Positions 43,120 through 52,227 are shown, numbered from the stretch's first letter. The stretch is DNA of 64,000 bases from an uncultured Eubacteriales bacterium (GCA_900551325.1 URVM01000010.1:60753-124752); one strand, 5' to 3'. Notes: generated by a model not told the origin, from the letters alone. A program made the numbers and translations.

Positions 43120-43683
43120 TTATTTTATTCTAAGGATGCCTTTTAGTTCATCTTCAAGTTTAAATTCAAAATCTAGGTAAAGTGTAAAAACTTCTGGTGC
43201 TACATAGGTTATCTGGCTTAGATTTTGATTATTTTCGGCACCATTTATATTATGAGATAGAGTGATTGTATCTTTAATGCCTTCTTCATTTAACAACAAG
43301 TCCTGCAATTCCTTATTTACCAAATAATCATATTGAGTATCTTTAGAAGCTTTAAAACATTGAAGTGTGTCTAAAGTAGGATAATCTACCTCATTCATAT
43401 TATTAGATACTTGTTCACAACCATAAGGGGTAAAATACATATCTAAAGTTTGATCTTTGGTATTAGCTTCTATAATTACCTCTATAATACTATCTAGGAC
43501 TTCATTACCAATTTGAGGACGAATATAAGCTTTAAATACAGTATTGCCATCTGTACCTTTAACCCCTGTTAACTGAATATCTTGAAACATAGGATAAACT
43601 TTATAAGATTCCTTTTTTGCACATCCACTTAAAGTGAGCAGCACACTATATAAAATGAAAAATAGAATTAATTTTCTTCTCAT
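43120..43683 (-). CDS. Lipoprotein of unknown function
   Basis: A 187-residue lipoprotein: MRRKLILFFILYSVLLTLSG then Cys21. The mature part has no recognised domain. ATG 43683 with GAGGTG. Likely cotranscribed with the 42171 gene; both are exported. Confidence 0.6.
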   Translation of the reverse strand: MRRKLILFFILYSVLLTLSGCAKKESYKVYPMFQDIQLTGVKGTDGNTVFKAYIRPQIGNEVLDSIIEVIIEANTKDQTLDMYFTPYGCEQVSNNMNEVDYPTLDTLQCFKASKDTQYDYLVNKELQDLLLNEEGIKDTITLSHNINGAENNQNLSQITYVAPEVFTLYLDFEFKLEDELKGILRIK

Positions 43684-43706
43684 AAACAAACACCTCTTTT
43701 TATACC

Positions 43707-44198
43707 TTATAGGTACTTACAAAATCGCACACCATAAGCAAAGTAAGGAGTATCAAGATAATGTTCTTTGTCTTGCTTATAGCCATGCTTTTTATAAAAA
43801 GAAATAGCATTTAGGTTCTCTTTAAAAGCCCATATGACTATTTCTTTATAACCTAAACACTTTGCTTTTTCTTCAGCAAAAGTAAGGAGTTTACCTCCAA
43901 TTCCTTTATGTTGATACGTATCTAAAATATAAAGCCACCACAGTTCAAAAGCATCTAATTTATCTTCATCCCCTGTTTTTCCTATAGATAATAAAGCTAC
44001 AATCTGTCCATTATCCTCATACACATAATTTGATAATCTTCCAGATAGGAAATCTTCTTTCATTCTATTTGTCCGTTCCAAACACCCCTCTGTACTAAGC
44101 AGTTCTGGATTCACATATCCAGCATATACTTTTTTCCAATTGCTATTTACAATATGACAAGCTATCTCTATATCATCATCTTGAAGCAAACGAATCAT
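43707..44198 (-). CDS. GNAT family N-acetyltransferase
   Basis: A 163-residue enzyme: MIRLLQDDDIEIACHIVNSN at the N-terminus, LWWLYILDTYQHKGIGGKLL (acetyl-CoA loop QHKGIG) near residue 92, and EIVIWAFKENLNAISFYKKH near 125. ATG 44198 with GAGGAGG. Substrate unknown. Confidence 0.83.
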   Translation of the reverse strand: MIRLLQDDDIEIACHIVNSNWKKVYAGYVNPELLSTEGCLERTNRMKEDFLSGRLSNYVYEDNGQIVALLSIGKTGDEDKLDAFELWWLYILDTYQHKGIGGKLLTFAEEKAKCLGYKEIVIWAFKENLNAISFYKKHGYKQDKEHYLDTPYFAYGVRFCKYL

Positions 44199-44307
44199 AA
44201 ATATCCTCCTCATAATCATTTAGTTTATTCTGAATAGTATATCACAAAACTAGTAAATATTAAAATAATAGATAAACCTATATCTAAATTCCTTTGTTTT
44301 ATCGTAT

Positions 44308-44332
44308 AAAAAGAGGGCTACTCTGAGCCCTC
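44308..44332 (-). terminator. Terminator of the methyltransferase gene
   Basis: GAGGGCT-ACTCTG-AGCCCTC followed on the minus strand by TTTTT. Confidence 0.7.
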
Positions 44333-44379
44333 ATATTTTTCATATTTTACTTAGTCATAGTCTAAACATACTATGAACG

Positions 44380-44463
44380 CTATTTTATTAAATAGTGATC
44401 CAGTAAGCTTAATTTTCTAGGATAGCCATGAGGTATGTAATAGATAAATGATATTTCAATCCT
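44380..44463 (-). pseudogene. Coding-like tail after the methyltransferase
   Basis: Twenty-seven codons, RIEISFIYYIPHGYPRKLSL then LDHYLIK-stop, in a different frame overlapping the methyltransferase stop. It may be a relic of another gene end or the original C-terminus. Confidence 0.25.
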
Positions 44464-45466
44464 GGCAATACCCCATAACCAACATAGTATGAACATTATT
44501 TAGCCTTACTACTTTTTCAGGTTTATAATTTATATTTGAAAATAGGTCTATTAGTTTTCCCATAGTTCGTTGTTTACCACCTCTACACTCAACAGATAAT
44601 CTTAATCCATGCATAATGACCTCTTTGGGTTCAAATTCATCTGTTAAAACATCTTCAATTATCAAAAACTTTGTATGAATGCTAGAGTAATGCAAACAGT
44701 TATGTAAAATATTTAAGCAGCACTCATCATCAAAATCATGAAGCAAATTCATAAGTATAATATAATCGTATAATTTACTCTCTAACATCAATTCAAAAAC
44801 ATTACCTTCTATAAAAGTAATGTCAACACCAGTTGAATGTTTCAATTCCTTTCCTACTTTACATGGTATCTTCGTATCAACAATTGTATACAGGCAATCT
44901 TTGTTGGCTGTTAAAAGGGCTGTTCCCAAACCACCACTGTTTCCACCTAATTCCAATACTTTCATATTAGTTAAATTTATATGTTTAGCTACTTCTTTTC
45001 CTATTTGGAATGTCATCTGAAAATTGTATCTTGAATAAATCTCGTACTCTGCTTCATTTATACTATGAAAGAAAAATTGGTTTTCATTAATCCCTCTATT
45101 AAATAACTCTAAACAGTGATTGTTTTGACTTTTACTAATTATATTATCAAGAATGTATCGATGCTTTGCTTTATTTTTATTTGTAAATATAAAAGAACTT
45201 CCGTCATAATCAAGGAGATTGTTCACAGTCAGTATTCTAACCATGGCTGTATAGATGCTTTCATTTAATCCTAATCTTTTCATTTCTTCTTGTGGCAGTT
45301 GTTTTGGGAGTTTATTATCTGTACAGCCGTTTATACGATCCAAAAAATATATTGCCTCATACAGCTCCATGTAATTTTCATAATCCATTTTATCATATAG
45401 AATCCATTTATCCACACCTGGTTCCAAGTGCCGTTCATCATTTGCTGTACTTTGTATTTTATTCAT
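44456..45466 (-). CDS. SAM-dependent O-methyltransferase (family 2 type)
   Basis: A 336-residue enzyme. The N-terminal dimerisation/winged-helix part (about 1-110) is followed by motif I MKVLELGGNSGGLGTALL near residue 167, YTIVDTKIP, and DYIILMNLLHDFDDECCLNI near 233 (the His-Asp of family 2 methyltransferases), then LLIIEDVL. Substrate unknown; no biosynthetic neighbours. ATG with GAAAGGAAG. Confidence 0.8.
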   Translation of the reverse strand: MNKIQSTANDERHLEPGVDKWILYDKMDYENYMELYEAIYFLDRINGCTDNKLPKQLPQEEMKRLGLNESIYTAMVRILTVNNLLDYDGSSFIFTNKNKAKHRYILDNIISKSQNNHCLELFNRGINENQFFFHSINEAEYEIYSRYNFQMTFQIGKEVAKHINLTNMKVLELGGNSGGLGTALLTANKDCLYTIVDTKIPCKVGKELKHSTGVDITFIEGNVFELMLESKLYDYIILMNLLHDFDDECCLNILHNCLHYSSIHTKFLIIEDVLTDEFEPKEVIMHGLRLSVECRGGKQRTMGKLIDLFSNINYKPEKVVRLNNVHTMLVMGYCQD

Positions 45467-45487
45467 GTTCTTCCTTTCGTTTTACAA

Positions 45488-45516
45488 TAAAAAAGGGGTA
45501 ATGAATTACCCTTTTA
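45488..45516 (-). terminator. Terminator of the 45530 gene
   Basis: AAAAGGGGTAA-TGAA-TTACCCTTTT hairpin with T-run on the minus strand. Confidence 0.7.
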
Positions 45517-45529
45517 AAAATCGCTTTAT

Positions 45530-46111
45530 TCATTTAATCCATTTTAGGGTAGCTTCTACTATATCTTGCTCTCTAATTGGATCTGGCCTCCCCATACAGT
45601 AAATATGTAAAGTATCCTCATCTAACCATTCTAAAATCAAATTATAATCTATCATATATTTTGTGTTTCCATCAAACTTAATGCCACCTTCTAAAGAAAA
45701 TGGGTTTTTATATAATCTTATTCTCCCACCTGTATCTTTTTTAAATAATAGCCCCCATCTCTCATAGATTTCGATATTCCCTGATGGCCTAAATCCTGTA
45801 GTATATTCTTTTACAATAATTTTATGAGTTCCATTAGGTGACTGAATATACCCATAATCCCCATTAATCCATATTTTTAGGAAGTATAGACACCCTACCC
45901 CTAGTAGAGTAATTATACCTAAAAGTATTTTGCCAATAATTATGAACCACCTTCTCTTAGTTGGGTACAAAATAATTAAAATCGGCAAAAGTAACCATAA
46001 TATATATCCCCAGCTATCCTTTAACAAGGTTATTCCAAAAGTATATTTTAATATACTCATTATAATATTTAGAACTAGTACCGTTAAAAGTACATTTCTG
46101 TATCTTTTCAT
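45530..46111 (-). CDS. Membrane protein with DUF5412-like tail
   Basis: A 193-residue protein with three hydrophobic segments (about 6-24, 33-50 and 54-78) and a soluble tail containing GYIQSPNGTHKIIVKEYTTG, similar to the C-terminal strand pattern of DUF5412 proteins (tentative). ATG with TGGGGAGA. Single gene. Confidence 0.5.
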   Translation of the reverse strand: MKRYRNVLLTVLVLNIIMSILKYTFGITLLKDSWGYILWLLLPILIILYPTKRRWFIIIGKILLGIITLLGVGCLYFLKIWINGDYGYIQSPNGTHKIIVKEYTTGFRPSGNIEIYERWGLLFKKDTGGRIRLYKNPFSLEGGIKFDGNTKYMIDYNLILEWLDEDTLHIYCMGRPDPIREQDIVEATLKWIK

Positions 46112-46235
46112 TTCTTCTCCCCACCTAAGAACTCATTTATAGCTCTTCTAGAATTTTATAATATATTTATCATAGTAACATCTATTTTATCTAGCGAGAC
46201 TTTGAGTTAGAAGACTATCAGTTCTAAAATATAAG

Positions 46236-46502
46236 TTATTTCTTTCTTGTCTTTTTATATATTATAATTTTACGAATAATATCTTCTATAAAAACTGAAC
46301 TAATAACCATAATTAGCGTCTCGAAAGGACCTAGTTGAAGCAAACCATCTATCCCTCGAAATATTGATATGCCTAACATTATTACTCCAATAATTGGCAC
46401 CTGCCATAAACTATTAATTGACCTCTTAACAATTCTTTCTTCCCAATCATCTAATCTTTTTGCGCACCATTTATTTAACTTTTTATTTATATTCTTAATC
46501 AT
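46236..46502 (-). CDS. Small membrane protein
   Basis: An 88-residue protein with a basic amphipathic start (MIKNINKKLNKWCAKRLDDW), two hydrophobic segments (about 33-48 and 58-73) and a basic C-terminus. No family recognised. ATG with AAGGGGAAGG. Confidence 0.55.
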   Translation of the reverse strand: MIKNINKKLNKWCAKRLDDWEERIVKRSINSLWQVPIIGVIMLGISIFRGIDGLLQLGPFETLIMVISSVFIEDIIRKIIIYKKTRKK

Positions 46503-46578
46503 GTGCCTTCCCCTTACCCCTACTTTCTATACACTAAATCCTTTAATCCATAGGTATAGTCATCTTATATATATGATT

Positions 46579-47679
46579 TTAAGCTATTCTAACTGGTGCA
46601 ATAAGATATTTATAATGATTCTCCTGTATTGGTGTAATGATGCAAGGTGCTAGAGGTGATATAAAATGAATATAAATATAATCATCATCAATTGATTTTA
46701 ATGCTTCAATCAAGAATTTAGGATTAAAACCAATACTTAACTCCTCACCTTCCAGTTCAATTTCTAATTTTTCGCGTGCAGTTCCAAGTTCAGCTTTGGA
46801 TGTGATAATCATACTATCTCCATCTATCTTTATTTTTATAGGATTTTTTCCTTCTCGAGAAATATGTGCAGCTCTTTCAAGTCTCATTAAAAATTTCTTA
46901 CAATTTACTTCAATACGTGTTGCATAATCTGCTAAGAACATATGTTCATATTTTAAAAATTGTCCTTCAAGTAATCTTGAAACAACCTTACATTCACCTA
47001 AGTCAAACAAAATATTTTTATCCTCAAAGTAAATATTTACCCTATCTGTTTCATAAGAGGAAAGAATTTTACTTAACTCACTAAGTGTACGTCCAGGAAC
47101 TATAACCTCTTGCACTTCATCTTTTACTAATAGAGGCGTTTGTCTATAAGAAATTCTATTACCATCAAAAGATACCATACTGAAAAGGCCATCTTTAATT
47201 TGAATCATTGCTCCTGTAAGGACTGGCCTTGATTCATCTTGAGCAACAGAAAATATTGTCTGCCTAATCATTTCTTTAAGCATATATTGGGACAAGGTAG
47301 AAGATTTGGCTCTTTCTACTTGTGTTAATTCAGGGAATTGTTTCCCAGCTTGTCCAGCAATAACAAACTCCGAGTCTTCGCAAATAATCCTAGCTATTTG
47401 ATTTTCATCTGTGGAAAGCTCTACTATCTCATTAGGCATCTTTCTAATGATTTCTGAAAAAAATCTTGATTCTAAAACAATAGAACCTTCCTCTACTACT
47501 TCTGCTTGAATAGTACTTTCAATGCCTAATTCAAGATTATAACCAACTAAAGTTACTTGATTATTATAGGCCTTAATTAAGATACATCCTAATATAGGCA
47601 TTGTCGTTTTAGTTGAACAAGCTTTAAGTGCAGTATTAATACTATTCATAAGTAATTCTTGTCTACAAAATATATGCAT
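46579..47679 (-). CDS. dnaN: DNA polymerase III beta subunit (sliding clamp), isolated copy
   Basis: A 366-residue clamp of normal length with three-fold domain repeats: STKTTMPILGCILIKAY in domain 1, DESRPVLTGAMIQIKDGLFS in domain 2, and the C-terminal APCIITPIQENHYKYLIAPV, the family's P-x-x-P-type tail. ATG 47679 with AAGGGG nine bases upstream. It is not beside dnaA, recF or gyrB. So it may be a second clamp or a moved locus; only the rest of the genome can tell. Confidence 0.85.
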   Translation of the reverse strand: MHIFCRQELLMNSINTALKACSTKTTMPILGCILIKAYNNQVTLVGYNLELGIESTIQAEVVEEGSIVLESRFFSEIIRKMPNEIVELSTDENQIARIICEDSEFVIAGQAGKQFPELTQVERAKSSTLSQYMLKEMIRQTIFSVAQDESRPVLTGAMIQIKDGLFSMVSFDGNRISYRQTPLLVKDEVQEVIVPGRTLSELSKILSSYETDRVNIYFEDKNILFDLGECKVVSRLLEGQFLKYEHMFLADYATRIEVNCKKFLMRLERAAHISREGKNPIKIKIDGDSMIITSKAELGTAREKLEIELEGEELSIGFNPKFLIEALKSIDDDYIYIHFISPLAPCIITPIQENHYKYLIAPVRIA

Positions 47680-47942
47680 GCGAATAATCCCCTTCAAAAA
47701 TCTTTAATAAGTAAAAACTAGCTACCCCTTTTTCTTTTATGTAATCAGAAAATTTAGGTTATATATAATCTATCAGATTTTTATATAAAAATCAATCTTT
47801 AGTTTATTTACAAGAAGTTTATACTATATCTTCTCAGTGATTCTTTTAGCCTATTATTCACATTAATTGTTCTATTAAGTACTTCTTTTTTCTAGTAATA
47901 GTTTCAATTAAGTATCCTTTCTATTTGAATTTAGAATAAAAA
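47680..47942. other. Intergenic stretch upstream of dnaN
   Basis: AT-rich, without convincing coding frame; expected to hold the dnaN promoter, but no box pair is clearly better than others. Confidence 0.4.
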
Positions 47943-47963
47943 AGTACACCTCTTGGGTGTACT
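47943..47963 (-). terminator. Small hairpin terminator
   Basis: AGTACACC-TCTT-GGGTGTACT; T-rich run follows on the minus strand. Confidence 0.6.
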
Positions 47964-47972
47964 CCTATAATT

Positions 47973-48147
47973 TTATATATTCTCTTCATGAACTAACTCT
48001 ACATCCATTTCAAATTGACCTATGAATGGAGAAACTAAAGTATAACCTAAAGCTATAATTACTCCAATAATTCCGTAAAACATAGGATATACGATTCGCT
48101 TTCAACTTATTAACTACTTTATATTTTTGATTAACCTTAATTAGCAT
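47973..48147 (-). pseudogene. Frameshifted small membrane protein gene
   Basis: ATG 48147 reads MLIKVNQKYKVVNKLK; then removal of one A restores RIVYPMFYGIIGVIIALGYT and LVSPFIGQFEMDVELVHEEN, ending I-stop at 47973. The start overlaps the end of the upstream zinc-finger gene. The length is one base too long for one frame. Error or decay. Confidence 0.45.
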
Positions 48148-48421
48148 GATTGAATTCAACTATTAACGGACTTATTACTATAATAATACTACTATATAGA
48201 ATATAAAATAAGGTATAGTAATTACCTATTTCTCTAATAAAATAATCCAGAAAGAATATTGGCAAAGCTATAAGAACTGCAAGGAGTAATTTTGATACTT
48301 TCTTAATTTCGTATAGTTGCCCACAGTGTTGACATTTAAGATTCTGATTTCCTGATAAGCTCCAAACTATTTCTAATACTTGTTTATACTTAAAATTATT
48401 GTTACATTTACTGCAAATCAT
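48137..48421 (-). CDS. TIGR04104-like zinc finger membrane protein
   Basis: A 94-residue protein: an N-terminal zinc ribbon MICSKCNNNFKYKQV...LKCQHCGQLYEI (CxxC twice) and two membrane segments (LLLAVLIALPIFFLDYFI; then YILYSSIIIVISPL). This arrangement fits TIGR04104 family proteins. ATG 48421 with GGGGAG six bases upstream; two earlier in-frame ATGs have no suitable SD. Function unknown. Confidence 0.65.
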   Translation of the reverse strand: MICSKCNNNFKYKQVLEIVWSLSGNQNLKCQHCGQLYEIKKVSKLLLAVLIALPIFFLDYFIREIGNYYTLFYILYSSIIIVISPLIVEFNHAN

Positions 48422-48542
48422 CCTCATCTCCCCTAACTCTAACCCTTCTAAGATATAATTAGTATACTTCATTCTCAAAGACAGTTAAATCCCCAACACT
48501 GTATAAAGAAGTAGATTGATTACAATATGTACCTATGTTTTC

Positions 48543-48656
48543 TTACTTTTTATCCAACTGCTCATTCTGTTTTTCTAATAATTCCTTAATATCCTGTAGT
48601 AGTATGATTATACGACCTATCCCTATTAACATTAATATCAGTACAATCCAAAGCAT
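48543..48656 (-). CDS. Small single-helix membrane protein
   Basis: A 37-residue protein, MLWIVLILMLIGIGRIIILL followed by QDIKELLEKQNEQLDKK: one membrane helix and a charged helix. It has a very strong SD, AAGGAGG, six bases before ATG. Too short for most gene finders. Upstream of the zinc-finger gene and perhaps in the same transcript. Confidence 0.65.
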   Translation of the reverse strand: MLWIVLILMLIGIGRIIILLQDIKELLEKQNEQLDKK

Positions 48657-48677
48657 TACAAACTCCTCCTTAGTAAA

Positions 48678-48724
48678 AGACCACTTGTTTATAGTAATTG
48701 ATGAGGACTATAAACAAGTGGTCT
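48678..48724 (-). terminator. Terminator of yebC (hairpin family 2)
   Basis: AGACCACTTGTTTATAGT pairs perfectly with ACTATAAACAAGTGGTCT. The same core stem is at 41269-41316. Confidence 0.8.
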
Positions 48725-48730
48725 ATATTT

Positions 48731-49465
48731 TTATTCTTCTTCGTAGTTGTGGTAAATATTTTGAACGTCGTCGTCGTCTTCAAGAAGGTCCATCATTTTG
48801 TTCCATGCTTTAAGATCAGCATCTGATGTAATTGTAGCAGATGTCTGTGGAATCATTGTTACTTCTGCTTGTGCCATTTCAATACCAGCAGCTTCAATTG
48901 CACCATATACATCACTAAATACTTCTGGATCTGTTGTAATAGTAAAGCCTTCTTCTTCTGATTCGAAGTCTTCAGCACCTGCTTCAATAGCAAGCATCAT
49001 AAGCTCATCTTCGTCCATATCAGTTGCTTCTCTTTCGATAACAATTTGACCTTTTTTATCGAATAAGAAACCTACACAGCCTTGTGTACCCATGTTTCCG
49101 TTTCCTTTAGAAAAGGCAGCACGTACGTTAGCCGCTGTACGGTTTTTATTATCTGTAAGTGTTTCAACAATTACAGCCACACCGTTTGGACCGTATCCTT
49201 CATAAGTAATATGTTCGTAGTTTACAGAACCATCTTCTCCGGCAGCTTTTTTAATACTTCTTTGAATTGTATCGTTAGGCATGTTGTTAGATTTCGCTTT
49301 TGCGATAACATCACGTAATTTTCTGTTTACGTTTGGATCTGAACTACCGCCTTCTTTTACCGCTACCGCAATTTCACGACCTAATTTAGTAAAGATTTTT
49401 CCTTTTGCTGCATCATTTTTGCCCTTTTTGTGTTTAATATTGGCAAACTTTGAATGTCCTGACAT
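48731..49465 (-). CDS. yebC: YebC/PmpR family protein
   Basis: A 244-residue protein of standard length. It starts MSGHSKFANIKHKKGKNDA, contains DPNVNRKLRDVIAKAKSNNM, and the later VNYEHITYEGYGPNGVAVIV motif is invariant in the family. YebC proteins are conserved regulators/translation factors; recent work links them to translation of proline-rich stretches. ATG with AAGGAGG. Single gene. Confidence 0.95.
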   Translation of the reverse strand: MSGHSKFANIKHKKGKNDAAKGKIFTKLGREIAVAVKEGGSSDPNVNRKLRDVIAKAKSNNMPNDTIQRSIKKAAGEDGSVNYEHITYEGYGPNGVAVIVETLTDNKNRTAANVRAAFSKGNGNMGTQGCVGFLFDKKGQIVIEREATDMDEDELMMLAIEAGAEDFESEEEGFTITTDPEVFSDVYGAIEAAGIEMAQAEVTMIPQTSATITSDADLKAWNKMMDLLEDDDDVQNIYHNYEEE

Positions 49466-49547
49466 ATATTATAAGCCTCCTTAAATTTATACACTCACGT
49501 ACATAAACAATTTTCTTCCTTATTGTATCATATCCAGTAGGGTTGTA

Positions 49548-50186
49548 TCAACACTTAACGTCTCTTGCAATCAGGTCATATTCACCCTTTTCAATAGATA
49601 TTTCTGCATTTGTTTTTTCAATAATCCACTGGGTAAAGTTTTCTTCTTCTCCCATTTCTACTTCTACGATAAAACGAACTACATCTGTATACTGGGTGTC
49701 ACGAATAACATAGCCTGTATCATTTAATAGGTATTGAACTTTTCCTGAAAGAGGGTAGGTCATTTCTAATGTGAATAGACATACACGCATTCTTTCAATG
49801 AGTCCTGCTGCTAAGATTCCTTCTTTTGCACTTTTGCCATAGGCACGTACTAAACCACCTGTACCAAGGAGTGTCCCTCCAAAGTAACGTGTTACAACAA
49901 TTAAAGTGTTTTTAATCTCATGGCCTTTAAGCACATCTAGTATAGGCTTTCCCGCTGTCCCTTGAGGTTCGCCATCATCGCTACAGCGCTGTATTTCATC
50001 ACGTTCACCTATTTGATAAGCAAAGCAGTTATGAGTTGCATCCCAATACTTCTTTCTGAGCTGTGCAAGGATTTGATCTGCTTCTTCTTGTGATTCTACA
50101 GGATAAACAGAAGCAATAAAGCGGGACTTTTTCTCTATAATTTCTGCAAAGCCTTCGCCTTTTATAGTTATATAACGCTCTAACAT
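49548..50186 (-). CDS. yigZ: YigZ family protein (IMPACT-type)
   Basis: A 212-residue protein: N-terminal IMPACT domain with FIASVYPVESQEEADQILAQ, YWDATHNCFAYQIG, RCSDDGEPQGTAGKPIL and RYFGGTLLGTGGLVRAYGKS, then a C-terminal DUF1949 half. Role unclear in bacteria (ribosome- or protein-quality-associated). Start ATG 50186 with GGTGG close upstream. Confidence 0.92.
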   Translation of the reverse strand: MLERYITIKGEGFAEIIEKKSRFIASVYPVESQEEADQILAQLRKKYWDATHNCFAYQIGERDEIQRCSDDGEPQGTAGKPILDVLKGHEIKNTLIVVTRYFGGTLLGTGGLVRAYGKSAKEGILAAGLIERMRVCLFTLEMTYPLSGKVQYLLNDTGYVIRDTQYTDVVRFIVEVEMGEEENFTQWIIEKTNAEISIEKGEYDLIARDVKC

Positions 50187-50208
50187 AGTCACCACCTGTC
50201 TTATTCTT

Positions 50209-50236
50209 TCTTGCTATATGATAGCATATAGCAAGA
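50209..50236. other. Perfect palindrome upstream of yigZ
   Basis: TCTTGCTATATG-ATAG-CATATAGCAAGA, 12-bp arms, 23 bases before the yigZ start. No T-run follows, so it may be an operator or a leader hairpin instead of a terminator. Confidence 0.45.
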
Positions 50237-50252
50237 AAAAGATAAATACACA

Positions 50253-50297
50253 AAAATAAGAGTAAAGCTATTTAAATAAGTAGCTCTACCCCTATTT
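50253..50297 (-). terminator. Terminator of the 50324 gene
   Basis: On the minus strand AAATAGGGGTAGAGCTA pairs with TAGCTTTACTCTTATTT through G-U pairs, followed by T. Confidence 0.55.
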
Positions 50298-50323
50298 GTA
50301 ATCATCTAAGTCATCTATATGAC

Positions 50324-50569
50324 TCATTGAATATAATCGTCAAGGATTTCAGTCATGGATGTAAGTGTTACTGTACCGCTTTGCATAAGCTTAGCAAGGT
50401 GTAACGCTTCTTCTTCTTTCTCTGTGAAATATTCGTATGCACACTTGATACCTTCATCTGTATGTTGTTCTAAACCAATCCCAAAAAATCTCTCTCTTTG
50501 TATAACAAAATACTGGATTTGAAGTGCTTCTTCGGCAGCTTCCCCTACATAAACTTTAGTTATTGACAT
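50324..50569 (-). CDS. DUF6514-like small protein
   Basis: An 81-residue protein: LQIQYFVIQRERFFGIGLEQ and LHLAKLMQSGTVTLTSMTEI with a C-terminal LDDYIQ, fitting the DUF6514 type of small Firmicute proteins. Function unknown. ATG with AAGGGGGA. Confidence 0.6.
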   Translation of the reverse strand: MSITKVYVGEAAEEALQIQYFVIQRERFFGIGLEQHTDEGIKCAYEYFTEKEEEALHLAKLMQSGTVTLTSMTEILDDYIQ

Positions 50570-50783
50570 CCAAAATCCCCCTTGACTTTCAACTATCTTT
50601 ATTATAGGGGATTGTAGTTCTTTTTAAAAGAAAAAGATATCGCAATAAATTTAGGTTTATTCTATAAATCGTCAAATGTATTTTCTCATCTCTTTTCATC
50701 AACTTTGGTTAGGAAAAAAACGCCTAATATTTAAGAAGATGGTGTCGAAAGTTGGAAAAAACTTTTTGCATTTAAACTATTTT

Positions 50784-52040
50784 TTAGTCTACTAAGTAGT
50801 CTTTAATGCGATAATATAAGTCAGAATGTAGGTAGCCAGACATGAGAACACCTTCATTTTCATACTCTTCCTCTAAACGTTCACCTTGAGCGTGACAAAA
50901 GGCTAAAAGTTCAGCTTGTGTATAAGGAATAAGAATTTTAAAAGGTTTCATTTGTTCATAAAGCATACCTTCTAAAAGATTGAGTAAATCTTCTAAATGA
51001 AGCTTCTTACTTGCTGAAATCTCAACATGTTGTGTAGCTTGTTCATCTTGTAAATAATGACCTTCTACTTTGTCAATCTTATTATAGACTGTAACAATCG
51101 GAATATCTGTAATACCAAGATGCTTTAAAGTGTCATGAACAACTTCATAGTGGGTAGCTAAATGCTCTGAACTTGCATCTACTACATGTAAAATAATATC
51201 TGCATACTTGGCTTCTTCTAAAGTAGAATAAAAGGCTTTAACTAGATGGTGAGGCAATTTACGAATAAACCCTACTGTATCTGTCAAAAGAACTTCTGTT
51301 CCACTTGGCAAGCTTATAGCACGTGTAGTAGGATCAAGTGTTGCAAAAAGTTGATCCGCTGCATAAATATCACTATTAGCGAGTGCATTAAGTAAAGTAG
51401 ATTTACCTGCATTTGTATAGCCTACAATAGCGATAACAGGGGTACTATTTTTTTGTCTTCTTGAACGTAAGAGCTGACGATGTTTTTCAAACTGGTCAAT
51501 TTCAGCTTGTAAAAATTCCATACGTGTACGGATATGACGCTTATCAAGCTCTAGTTTCTTTTCTCCAGGACCACGTGTTCCAATCCCACCACCTTGTTTT
51601 GAAAGCATGGTACCAAAACCAGTAAGTCTAGAGTTTTGATATTTAAGCTGTGCCATTTCTACTTGTAATTTACCTTCTCTAGAGCGAGCACGTTGGGCAA
51701 ATATATCTAAGATAACTAGAGTACGGTCCATAACTTTAACCCCAAGGGCTTCACTTAAATTACGCATTTGTACAGGTGAAAGCTCATCATCTGAAACAAC
51801 CCCTGTAATTTCATGAAGGGCAATCATCTCAGAAAGTTCTTGAACCTTTCCTGTACCAATGTAAAAGCCTGGGTTAATACTATCTACTCGTTGAAGAACT
51901 TTAGCAATAACCTCTCCACCAGCAGTATTTACTAATTCTTCTAGTTCATCAAGACTTTCCCAAGCCGCTTCTTCTTTTAAATTTTTCTTCTGCGCAGCAA
52001 AAAGGATGATACGCTCTTGTACTTGTTTTAATTCTTCCAT
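50784..52040 (-). CDS. hflX: Ribosome-associated GTPase HflX
   Basis: A 418-residue GTPase. N-terminal HflX domain (AGGEVIAKVLQRVDSINPGF; SPVQMRNLSEAL), a coiled coil with GTRGPGEKKLELDKRHIRTR near residue 155, then the G domain: G1 GYTNAGKSTLLNAL, G3 DTVGFIRKLPHHLV, G4 VYNKIDKV. HflX splits stalled ribosomes under stress. ATG with AAAGGAA. Single gene. Confidence 0.95.
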   Translation of the reverse strand: MEELKQVQERIILFAAQKKNLKEEAAWESLDELEELVNTAGGEVIAKVLQRVDSINPGFYIGTGKVQELSEMIALHEITGVVSDDELSPVQMRNLSEALGVKVMDRTLVILDIFAQRARSREGKLQVEMAQLKYQNSRLTGFGTMLSKQGGGIGTRGPGEKKLELDKRHIRTRMEFLQAEIDQFEKHRQLLRSRRQKNSTPVIAIVGYTNAGKSTLLNALANSDIYAADQLFATLDPTTRAISLPSGTEVLLTDTVGFIRKLPHHLVKAFYSTLEEAKYADIILHVVDASSEHLATHYEVVHDTLKHLGITDIPIVTVYNKIDKVEGHYLQDEQATQHVEISASKKLHLEDLLNLLEGMLYEQMKPFKILIPYTQAELLAFCHAQGERLEEEYENEGVLMSGYLHSDLYYRIKDYLVD

Positions 52041-52186
52041 AGTATTCCTTTCTCATCAATGCTAGGTAAGCATAGTTCTTTCTATATTATACCAAACTTT
52101 GTCCATACCTATAAGGTTTTCATATAAATTTCTTGTCTTCCACTTTCTAAAGCTTATAGTGACAGTGTTCAATTAAATCTACTTGA

Positions 52187-52220
52187 ACAAAAAGAGCCAT
52201 TGCCTAAGCAACAGCTCTTT
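52187..52220 (-). terminator. Terminator of glnN
   Basis: AAAGAGC with inner TTGC-CTAA-GCAA and GCTCTTT, followed by T on the minus strand. Confidence 0.75.
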
Positions 52221-52227
52221 ATAAAAT

